Origin: Actinoplanes cyaneus
GTDB lineage: Bacteria; Actinomycetota; Actinomycetes; Mycobacteriales; Micromonosporaceae
NCBI RefSeq assembly: GCF_016862095.1
Contig: NZ_BOMH01000025.1
Span: forward strand, 62,001 to 126,000
Reading direction: 5' to 3'
Length of the DNA stretch: 64,000 nucleotides
Part shown: positions 8,461 to 15,217 of the stretch, piece after piece
Layout of the letters: every line of letters begins with the position of its first letter
Position numbering within the stretch: the first letter of the stretch is position 1
Translations under genes and position numbers: made by a program
The notes under the pieces: generated by a model
Database searches by the model: none
What the model was told of the DNA's origin: nothing
What the model saw: the letters and a program-made list of their open reading frames with translations, nothing else

Positions 8461-9264
8461 GTGTCTCATCCCGGTCTGGACACCAGCCGCCCGCACCCGG
8501 CCCGGCGCTACGATTACTGGCTGGGCGGCAAGGACAACTTCGAGACCGACCGCGAGTCCGCGCGCCAGATCGAGGAGCGGATGCCGCTGGTCCGGCTCAC
8601 CGTGCAGGAGAACCGGTGGTTCCTGCACCGGGCGGTGCGTTTCCTGGCCCGGCAGGGCATCAGGCAGTTCCTGGACATCGGCACCGGCATCCCCACCTCG
8701 CCGAACACCCACGAGATCGCGCAGGAGATCGACCCGAGCGCCCGGGTCGTCTACGCCGACAACGACCCGCTCGTGCTCGCGCACGCCCGCGCGCTGCTGA
8801 CCGGCGACAAACGCGGCAGGACCGCCTACCTCGACGCCGACCTGCGCGACCCCGCCAAGATCCTCGGCAACGCGGACCTGCGGGACACGCTCGACCTGAC
8901 CCAGCCGGTCGCGCTGATGCTGATCGCGATCCTGCACTTCGTCCGGGACGCGGAGAACCCGCGCGCCATCCTCGACACACTGATCGACGCGCTGCCCGAC
9001 GGCAGTTACGTGGTGGCCAGCCACGTGACGCTCGAGTACATGACCCCGGAGGAGTTCAAGGCGGTCCGCGCGGTCGCCGAGGCCCAGTCGCAGTCCCGTT
9101 CCGGCGTGGAGCTGGCCGAGCTCTTCGCCCACCCCCGCCTGACGCCGATCGGGCCGGGCGTGCAGTCGGTGTCGCAATGGTGGGCGCAGGAGGCGCCGGC
9201 CCCGCGCCCGCGCGTCGAGGACGTCGCCTGCAACGGCTTCGTCGCCCGCGTGACCCGGGGATGA
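8461..9264 (+). CDS. DUF574-family SAM-dependent methyltransferase
   Basis: A 267-residue protein with a GTG start. RPHPARRYDYWLGGKDNFETDR at the N-terminus, FLDIGTGIPTSPNTHE as SAM-binding motif I and VVYADNDPLV as motif II identify the actinobacterial family PF04672. The C-terminal YMTPEEF..V and GVQSVSQWW also fit. Substrates are generally unknown. These genes are very abundant in filamentous actinomycetes, which supports the host assignment. Confidence 0.88.
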   Translation: MSHPGLDTSRPHPARRYDYWLGGKDNFETDRESARQIEERMPLVRLTVQENRWFLHRAVRFLARQGIRQFLDIGTGIPTSPNTHEIAQEIDPSARVVYADNDPLVLAHARALLTGDKRGRTAYLDADLRDPAKILGNADLRDTLDLTQPVALMLIAILHFVRDAENPRAILDTLIDALPDGSYVVASHVTLEYMTPEEFKAVRAVAEAQSQSRSGVELAELFAHPRLTPIGPGVQSVSQWWAQEAPAPRPRVEDVACNGFVARVTRG

Positions 9265-9294
9265 GCCGGGCCTGATTCTTGACGGCGCCGTCGG

Positions 9295-9478
9295 TCAGCG
9301 CGGGATCGCGCGGAGAAAAGCTTCGATCACCGCGTACGCCGAGGGCTGCGCCAGCACCTCGCGCGCGTAGGCCATGCCGGACTCGGCGTAACGCGCGACC
9401 GCCCGCCGGAAAAGCTGGTCCTTGTTGCCGTACGCCGCGTACATGCTGGTGCGGTTGATGTCCGCCCGCGCAGTGGCG
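9295..9478 (-). pseudogene. TetR-family regulator remnant (C-terminal part)
   Basis: Reading down from about 9478 the minus strand encodes RADINRTSMYAAYGNKDQLF, the recognition-helix end of a TetR HTH, then about 38 more residues ending in a proper stop at 9295-9297. No start and no first HTH helices are present, and the ligand-binding domain is cut to a stub. It lies back to back with an SDR remnant, so one deletion probably removed the 5' ends of both genes of a former divergent TetR/SDR pair. Confidence 0.6.
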
Positions 9479-9506
9479 TGAGTTCGCCTTCCTCTGAAGG
9501 AGCTGG

Positions 9507-9638
9507 CTCCGGCGTACCGATGAATCGCCTCGGTCGTCCTCGGAGATCGCGGACGTGGTCGTCTCCCTAGCGTCGGACGCCAGCTCCTTTATGATCGGCG
9601 CCGAGGTCTACGTCGACGGTGGCGCCAGCCGGGTCTGA
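9507..9638 (+). pseudogene. Short-chain dehydrogenase remnant (C-terminal part)
   Basis: In frame with the TGA at 9636 the plus strand encodes SEIADVVVSLASDASSFMIG followed by a VDGGAS-type ending, which is the classical C-terminus of SDR oxidoreductases (EIA..V.FLASD.SS..TG). The Rossmann fold and the YxxxK active site are absent. With the adjacent TetR stub this looks like a scar of a deleted TetR/SDR gene pair. An inverted AAGGAGCTGGC (9496-9506 and 9578-9588) brackets most of the remnant. Confidence 0.6.
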
Positions 9639-9735
9639 CGCAGGTCGCCGCCGGCCCGCTTCGCCACAGCGGCGCGGGCCGACGACGTCCACTATCATCG
9701 GTCGTCCACCGCTGTATGCCGCCCGGTGGTCCCGG

Positions 9736-11181
9736 ATGGAGATCGAAGCGGTGCAAAAGGCTTGGCTCCGGATATTCCCGCCCGTGCTGACCGCGGTTCT
9801 CGCGATCGTCATCAACCTTCTGACTGACGAGTTCACCTGGCTTCTCGGCCTTGCCTTCGTAGTTGTCCTGACCGTTCAGATCATCGTCGACTTCCGCGCG
9901 GGACAGCCGGCGGCCGGCGTGCCCGCTGCCACGCCTCGATCCGCGAGATCAGTGCCGGCCTTTCTCCGCAGCCGGCGGGTTTGGACGATGACCGCCGCGA
10001 GCGTGCTGGCCTTTGCCGTCGTCGTGCTGGCCGGTCTGGTGCAGGCGCGCTGGAAGTCGTTCCCGGAGGAGACGCACACCGCTCATGCGGTGGGTGACAC
10101 GAAGCCGAAATGCCCGGGGCCCGCCACCGGAAGTTATGCGATAGCCGTCGGTGCCCATTCAAATTCCCCACCGCCCCCGATCCCTCCCGAATTGATCATC
10201 CGGATGGTCGAAGGGTTGAACGGGGACGAGCGTGCGTCGATCGTCCGTGCTGACGGATCCCCGTCGTTGATCAAGCGGCTGAACTACTCCCACGAGGCAC
10301 ACCGGTCGGAAAGTCTGCAGAACCGACTGGCTGCGTCGAACCAGTTCATCATAGAAGTCGCCGCCGCGATCGACGGCGTTCGAGCCGATTCCGCCGAGGC
10401 TGCGCCCTTGGCGGCGCTGTCGCTGGCCGCGCGGGAGGCGGGCAAGGGCGGAGCGGTCGTTCTCCTGGACTCCGGACTCCAGACCGTGGCTCCGCTCGAC
10501 TTCCGGAAGGGCTTCATCACCACATCACCTATGGAGATCAGCACCTGGTTGAAGGAGAATCGTCTGCTTCCGGATCTGCGGGAGCGCACCGTGCTGCTTG
10601 CCGGGCTGGGCGACACGGCCGCCCCGCAACCAAGCCTCGACGAGGCTCTTCACGCCGATCTCGTGGCTATCTGGCAGCAGATCGTCAAGGACGCGGGCGC
10701 ATCCTGCGTCTCCGTGGTGGCGGAACCGGCGATGGGCACCACATTGTCCGGTCTACCGCCGGTCGGCGTGGTGCCGTTGCCCCGGACACCGTCGCTGGAC
10801 CTGTCCTGCCGTCCGTCGACCTTCGCGGCCGCCAGCGCGATCGGTTTCGTGGGTGACTCCACCACCTTCCGGAACCCCTCCGCAGCCAGGACAGCGCTGC
10901 AGAGCATCGCCGGCGAGATCATCGCCAGGAATCGACCGGTCACCATTACCGGGACCTCGTCGACCAGCGGCTCATCGGCGCAGCAGATGGCGCTCTCGCT
11001 GGCCCGTGCCAACGCGGTCGAAAGCGAACTCGTGCGGCTCGGCGTGCCCGTCAAATTGATCAACTCGAAGGGCGTCGGCACCGACTTCCCGGGCTTCGTC
11101 GAAGACACCGATGGGGCGGGGCACATCAATCCCGCGGTAGCCGGGCAGAACCGGGGTGTCATCCTCCAGCTGAGCTGCTGA
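9736..11181 (+). CDS. Two-TM protein with C-terminal OmpA-like domain
   Basis: A 481-residue protein; the start MEIEAVQKAW was chosen because family-like sequence begins there (the frame is open further upstream). TM segments lie near residues 14-52 (hydrophobic pair) and 92-110. An extracytoplasmic region (about 130-330) with TGSYAIAVGAHSNS and AVVLLDSGLQ resembles a von Willebrand A-type fold. From about 375 an OmpA/MotB-like peptidoglycan-binding domain follows (GFVGDSTTF, ALQSIAGEI, SLARANAVESEL, NRGVIL). It is probably a cell-envelope anchor. OmpA-like domains are unusual in Gram-positives but known in actinobacteria. Confidence 0.65.
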   Translation: MEIEAVQKAWLRIFPPVLTAVLAIVINLLTDEFTWLLGLAFVVVLTVQIIVDFRAGQPAAGVPAATPRSARSVPAFLRSRRVWTMTAASVLAFAVVVLAGLVQARWKSFPEETHTAHAVGDTKPKCPGPATGSYAIAVGAHSNSPPPPIPPELIIRMVEGLNGDERASIVRADGSPSLIKRLNYSHEAHRSESLQNRLAASNQFIIEVAAAIDGVRADSAEAAPLAALSLAAREAGKGGAVVLLDSGLQTVAPLDFRKGFITTSPMEISTWLKENRLLPDLRERTVLLAGLGDTAAPQPSLDEALHADLVAIWQQIVKDAGASCVSVVAEPAMGTTLSGLPPVGVVPLPRTPSLDLSCRPSTFAAASAIGFVGDSTTFRNPSAARTALQSIAGEIIARNRPVTITGTSSTSGSSAQQMALSLARANAVESELVRLGVPVKLINSKGVGTDFPGFVEDTDGAGHINPAVAGQNRGVILQLSC

Positions 11182-11312
11182 ACGTCGGCACCCCGCGGAA
11201 CACCCAGCCCGAGGCCGCCGCCGAGATGCTCCGGTTCCACCTCTACCGGGTCACCAGCGGTCGCCGTGGCGGCCCGGTCCCGCAGGAGCTTCCCGGGCCG
11301 CCGGCCCAGCTC

Positions 11313-12056
11313 TCAGCGCCCGGGCAGGGTCGTGAGCGCCTGCGAGCGTTGCGCCACCAGATCGGCGTAGGTGCCGTCGCGTTCCGCCCAGCGGTGCTGC
11401 CGCACGGCCTGCACGAGGATCTCGTCCGGGGTCGGATGTTGCCCGAGCAGCCCCATCACCTCGTCGAGGTAGTCGTCGAGGTCCAGCGCGCGCGGGTTCA
11501 GCCGCTTGTGCTCCGGCGTGGTCGCCACCCCCGGCGGCACCAGTTCGGTGACCTCGACGCCGGTGCCGGCGAGGTGGGCGCGCAACGCCTCGGTGTACGC
11601 GTGCACGCCCGCCTTCGTGGCGGCGTACGTGGCCATCAGGGGAAACGGCAGGAAGCCGATGCCGGAGCTGACCGTCATGAAGGTGCCGGCACCACGGCCG
11701 ACCAGGTGCGGGGTGAAAGCGTCGAGCACCCGGATGGTGCCCAGCAGGTTGGTCTGCACGGTCGTCTCGGCCACGGTGAAGTGCCCGGGGTCGCGCAGGT
11801 CCTCCGTCAGCTGAACCCCGGACATGGTGACCACGACGTCGAGGCCGGGGTGGCTGTCCAGCACGCTGTCGCGGGCCCGCCGCACCGAGTCGGCGTCGGT
11901 GACGTCGATCTCGACGGTGCCCAGACCGTCGAGGGAGACCGGGCGCCGGCCGCCGACGATGACGGTGCCGCCCGCGGCGGCGAAGCGGCGGGCCAGGCCC
12001 AGGCCGATGCCGGAGGTGCCCCCGGCGATGAAGACCGTGCGGTTGTTGATGTCCAT
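11313..12056 (-). CDS. SDR-family oxidoreductase (DltE-like)
   Basis: A 247-residue classical short-chain dehydrogenase: cofactor motif GGTSGIGLG (about 13-21), a TMSG in the NNAG position, catalytic S in TVSSGIGF and YAATK for Tyr/Lys. The C-terminal domain (TPEHKRLNPRALDLDDYLDEV) matches DltE-like oxidoreductases. It is transcribed divergently from an XRE/MmyB-type regulator 104 bp away, an arrangement in which the regulator usually controls the SDR. The 131 bp between its stop and the OmpA-like gene hold no gene I can support. Confidence 0.85.
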   Translation of the reverse strand: MDINNRTVFIAGGTSGIGLGLARRFAAAGGTVIVGGRRPVSLDGLGTVEIDVTDADSVRRARDSVLDSHPGLDVVVTMSGVQLTEDLRDPGHFTVAETTVQTNLLGTIRVLDAFTPHLVGRGAGTFMTVSSGIGFLPFPLMATYAATKAGVHAYTEALRAHLAGTGVEVTELVPPGVATTPEHKRLNPRALDLDDYLDEVMGLLGQHPTPDEILVQAVRQHRWAERDGTYADLVAQRSQALTTLPGR

Positions 12057-12100
12057 GAACACCAAGGTCGCAGCCTCGCCGGGGCCCAGGAAGTGCTCTG

Positions 12101-12113
12101 CTGATCCGGGTAG
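12101..12113. promoter_or_regulatory. Candidate box shared with the second XRE locus (53355-53367)
   Basis: CTGATCCGGGTAG lies in the divergent SDR/XRE intergenic region. The divergent DHA2-exporter/XRE region has CTGTTCCGGGTAG at 53355-53367, identical at 12 of 13 positions and in the same orientation relative to the XRE gene. It is a candidate operator for the two MmyB-type regulators, or part of the promoter facing the exporter or SDR. Confidence 0.4.
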
Positions 12114-12160
12114 TGGCAGGACCCCCTGTCCGCGCCCGCGCCGGTACTAGCCTCGGCCTC

Positions 12161-12964
12161 ATGAGCACCAATCGGCTGGGCGAATACCTGCGCGCGCGGC
12201 GCGAACTGGTCACGCCCGAGCAGGCCGGCATCCAGCCCGGCGCCCGCCGCAGGGTCAGTGGTCTGCGCCGCGAGGAGGTGGCGCTGCTCGCCGGGATCAG
12301 CGCCGACTACTACCTGCGGCTGGAACGCGGCCGCGACAAGAACCCGTCACCTCAGGTCCTCGAAGCGCTCGCCAGGGTCCTGCACCTGGACGAGGTCGAG
12401 AGCCGGTACCTGCTGGGTCTCGCCGCGCCCCGGCCCCGGAGCCGCCCCCGGGCCCGGGCCGAGCACGTGCCCGCGCGGCTGCACCACCTGCTGGCCGCCG
12501 TCGGGGTGCCGGCCTTCGTCGAGGGCCGGGCCTTCGACGTGCTGGCGGCCAACGCCCTGGCCACGGCACTGTCACCCCGGCTGCGCCCGGGCCAGAACCG
12601 GCTGCGCTCGATGCTGCTCGACCCGGAGGAGCGCGAGTTCCACGCCGACTGGGAACGCTCCGCGGCAAGCCTCGTCGCGGCGTTCCGCCAGACCATCGGC
12701 GACGCGCCCGACGACGCCCGGGTCGTCGGGCTGGTCGGCGAGCTGACGCTGTCCAGCGCGCGGTTCCGCTCGTTGTGGGCGCGTCACGACGTGCGGCAGT
12801 TGCGGGGCGGCACGACCACCGTCCGGCACCCGGTGGTCGGCGAGCTGACGCTGCACCGGGACAAGCTGCCGGTCGACGGCCTCCTGCTGGTGCTCTACTA
12901 CCCCGACGAGGCCGGCGAGAACGCCGAGAAGCTGCGCCTGCTGGCCTCGCTGGCCGCGTCCTGA
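12161..12964 (+). CDS. XRE-family regulator with MmyB-like ligand domain
   Basis: A 267-residue protein. An N-terminal helix-turn-helix (residues about 5-85; RRRVSGLRREEVALLAGIS, YYLRLERGRD) is followed by the MmyB-like domain (about 105-260; LDPEEREFHADWERSA, FRSLWARHDVR, HPVVGELTL). Such proteins bind a small ligand and repress a neighbouring gene, here probably the divergent SDR. The ATG lies 7 nt after TAGCCT (12148-12153), so the mRNA may be leaderless. Confidence 0.88.
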   Translation: MSTNRLGEYLRARRELVTPEQAGIQPGARRRVSGLRREEVALLAGISADYYLRLERGRDKNPSPQVLEALARVLHLDEVESRYLLGLAAPRPRSRPRARAEHVPARLHHLLAAVGVPAFVEGRAFDVLAANALATALSPRLRPGQNRLRSMLLDPEEREFHADWERSAASLVAAFRQTIGDAPDDARVVGLVGELTLSSARFRSLWARHDVRQLRGGTTTVRHPVVGELTLHRDKLPVDGLLLVLYYPDEAGENAEKLRLLASLAAS

Positions 12965-12980
12965 CGACGGCCCGGGTGCA

Positions 12981-13601
12981 CTACCACCGGTCGTCGTGGC
13001 GGGCCAGCGCCAGCGGGCGGCGACTGCGCCAGCCGTGCCGCTCCAGGTCGGGGACGTCCTGCAGGTGGCTGACCGGGCCGACGCACAGCCACGCGACCGG
13101 CCGGATGCCCACCGGGATGCCGAGCAGCTCCCGCAGGAAATCCTCGCGGTAGAACGACACCCAGCCCACGCCCAGGCCCTCGGCGGTCGCCGCGAGCCAC
13201 AGGTTCTGGATGGCCAGGCACACCGAGTAGAGGCCGGCGTCGGCGATCGCGTGCCGCCCTAGGATCCCCGGCCCGCCACGCTCCGGGTCGTAGGTCACCA
13301 CGATCGACAGCGTCGACTCCAGCACGCCGTCGATCTTGATGCGGGCGAACCGGGCAGCCGCGTCCCCGCCCAGCGTCGCGGCGAAGACGTCCCGTTCGTC
13401 ACGGACGTGCTCGTGGAATGCCTTCTTCAACCCTTCGTCGCGTACGACGATGAAGTCCCACGGCTGGGACATGCCCACACTCGGCGCGGCGTGCGCGGCG
13501 GTCAGGATGCGGTCCAGCACCGCGTCGTCCAGCGGCTCGCCGGTGAACTCGGCGCGGACGTCACGGCGGCGGTGGACGATCTCGTACAGGTCGTGCGTCA
13601 T
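12981..13601 (-). CDS. bluB: 5,6-dimethylbenzimidazole synthase (BluB)
   Basis: A 206-residue flavin enzyme of the nitroreductase fold. BluB destroys FMNH2 with oxygen to make DMB, the lower ligand of cobalamin. Diagnostic motifs are RRDVRAEF at the N-terminus, AAHAAPSVGMSQPWDF, LSIVVTYD, YSVCLAIQNLWLAATAEGLGVGWVSF and VAWLCVGPV. A cobalamin riboswitch lies just upstream on the same strand, which independently supports the call and indicates repression by adenosylcobalamin. Confidence 0.93.
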   Translation of the reverse strand: MTHDLYEIVHRRRDVRAEFTGEPLDDAVLDRILTAAHAAPSVGMSQPWDFIVVRDEGLKKAFHEHVRDERDVFAATLGGDAAARFARIKIDGVLESTLSIVVTYDPERGGPGILGRHAIADAGLYSVCLAIQNLWLAATAEGLGVGWVSFYREDFLRELLGIPVGIRPVAWLCVGPVSHLQDVPDLERHGWRSRRPLALARHDDRW

Positions 13602-13639
13602 GGGCAGGCTCCCGCTGCGCTCGACTCCGGGCAGGCCGG

Positions 13640-13830
13640 AGTGATCGGACGCGAGGCCGGTCTTCGGACTCCCGGATCGTCACCTCACCGCCCGCCTTCC
13701 CAGCCCGCCGGGCCAGTGGCTACGCGCGAACGCGTGTGGGCGGCAGCTCCCCGGTCACCGCGGCGGGCCCGTGCCGGATTCGCACCGGCTTCCCAGATTC
13801 TCCCCGCCGTCGCCGGCCGGGCACCTCGCA
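13640..13830 (-). promoter_or_regulatory. Cobalamin (B12) riboswitch upstream of bluB
   Basis: Read 5'-3' on the minus strand the leader shows GAGGTGCC, then GGGAAGCCGGTGCGAATCC followed by GGCACGGGCCCGCC. Next come GCCACTGG, GGGCTGGGAAGGCGGG and finally GGGAGTCCGAAGACCGGCC. These are the conserved blocks of the B12 riboswitch in the right order. The element ends about 40 nt before the bluB start. Boundaries are approximate. Confidence 0.9.
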
Positions 13831-13853
13831 ACAAGTTCGTGCCGTCCCGCACC

Positions 13854-14162
13854 CTATCCCGGCAGCAGCGGGCGCATGAAAGTGCGTTCGTATCGCAGCA
13901 CGCACCCCGACTCGTCCCGGATCCGGTCGGCCGCGACGAACTCCGGGTCGTCGCCGAACCGGGCACGGTACCGCTCATAGGCGGCCAGGCTCTCGAAGCT
14001 GAACAGCGCCTCCGCCCGGTCACTCGCACCCTCGGCCGGCAGGAAGTACCCGTGGTGAACGCCGCCGTGCTTCGCGACCAGGCGCATCCACTCCCGGGCG
14101 AAGCGCTCGAACGCCTCGATCTGGGCAGGGTCGATGGTGTAGTGCACAACGCAGGTGATCAC
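13854..14162 (-). CDS. NIPSNAP family protein
   Basis: A 102-residue dimeric alpha-beta barrel protein. HYTIDPAQIEAFERFAREW, GGVHHGYFLP, EALFSFESLAAYERYR and FGDDPEF are typical NIPSNAP features. The GTG start lies 6 nt after TATGCT, so it may be leaderless. Function is unknown; small relatives often assist quinone or aromatic oxidation. The 158 bp upstream contain only a possible 36-codon frame (14205-14321, after the amber stop of the LLM gene), which I do not consider established. Confidence 0.8.
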   Translation of the reverse strand: MITCVVHYTIDPAQIEAFERFAREWMRLVAKHGGVHHGYFLPAEGASDRAEALFSFESLAAYERYRARFGDDPEFVAADRIRDESGCVLRYERTFMRPLLPG

Positions 14163-14320
14163 CCGCCGAGCATAGGGTCGCCCACCCGGTGCGGCTCCGG
14201 TCCCGCTCAGCGCAGAGTGAGGTGGAAGGAGCGGGCGCCGCCGGCCCACGCGCGGTGCAGATCGGCCGGCACGGGCCCGCCCCGCCATGCCGCAGCCCCG
14301 GCCACACTGCGAAACACCGC

Positions 14321-15217
14321 CTAGGGGCGCTCGGCGGCGACCAGTTCCCGCACGGCCGGGGCGACCTCCGCCGCGTACTCCTCGATGGTCGCCGGGTCGT
14401 CGGTGGCCAGGATGAACGTGCTGATCCCATGTTCCAGGGCGAGCCCGGCCAGGTCCTCGGCCCACTGTTCGGCCGGGCCGTTCAGGAAGGAGCGGCCGAA
14501 CTGGCTGAACGTGCCGTTGATGTTGAGCAACCGGCGGACCCGCGCGGGATCGCGGCCGGACTCGCGGGCACTGTCGTCGATGTGCTCGTTGATCGTGGCG
14601 TAGTCGCCCGGCCCGCCCTCGAGGTAGGACAGCGACGGCAGCACCCCGTCCGCGGCGCGGCCGATCAGGCGCAGCATCCGGGGCTTGTACGCGCCGACCC
14701 AGATGCTCATGTCGTGTGCCGGAGCGGGCCCGCGCTTGAGGCCTTCCGCCTGGTAGAACTCGCCGTGCACGCTGACCGGGCCGGGCCGGTCGGCGTCCCA
14801 GACCGCGCGGATGACCCTGATCGCCTCGCCGAGCGCGGAGACGGCCTGGCCGGGGGTGAGCCGCCGGGCGCCCATCGCCTCGATGCCGTCCCAGAACGCG
14901 CCCGCGCCCAGACCCAGCTCGATCCGGCCGCCGGTGAGCCGATCCAGGCTCGCGTGGCTGCGGGCGAGCACGGCCGGCTGCCGCAGCGGCAGGCTGAGCA
15001 CGTTGCCGCTGAGCCGGATCCGGGAGGTGCGCGCCGCCGCGTACGTGATCAGCGTCCAGGTGTCGTGGAACTTCGGCAGGTACGGGTGGTCCTGGAACGT
15101 GGCCAGGTCGAGCCCGGCCCGGTCGGCGACCACTGCCAGTTCGACGGCCTGGTGCACCGGCTGGGCGGTGGGCGTGATGAACGTCCCGAACAGCAGCTCG
15201 TGTCCATAATCGGTCAT
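14321..15217 (-). CDS. LLM-class flavin-dependent oxidoreductase
   Basis: A 298-residue luciferase-like monooxygenase (TIM barrel, FMN or F420). Visible are ELAVVADRAGLDLATFQDHPY, SLDRLTGGRIELGLGAGAFWDGIEAMG, IWVGAYKPRMLRLIGRAADG and a C-terminal GISTFILATDDP. Its ATG overlaps the stop of the preceding gene (ATGA). It thus forms a translationally coupled pair with the LLM/FAD-oxidase fusion, which carries its own LLM domain. Confidence 0.9.
   Translation of the reverse strand: MTDYGHELLFGTFITPTAQPVHQAVELAVVADRAGLDLATFQDHPYLPKFHDTWTLITYAAARTSRIRLSGNVLSLPLRQPAVLARSHASLDRLTGGRIELGLGAGAFWDGIEAMGARRLTPGQAVSALGEAIRVIRAVWDADRPGPVSVHGEFYQAEGLKRGPAPAHDMSIWVGAYKPRMLRLIGRAADGVLPSLSYLEGGPGDYATINEHIDDSARESGRDPARVRRLLNINGTFSQFGRSFLNGPAEQWAEDLAGLALEHGISTFILATDDPATIEEYAAEVAPAVRELVAAERP

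Noticed and set aside
11182-11312. Plus-strand frame with AAAEMLRFHLY just after the OmpA-like gene
   Set aside because: It faintly resembles a hydrolase C-terminus, but it is too short and lacks a start or a clear family match.
14205-14321. A 36-codon frame in phase after the amber stop of the LLM gene
   Set aside because: It could be stop-codon read-through or a micro-gene, but there is no support beyond an open frame of 117 bp.
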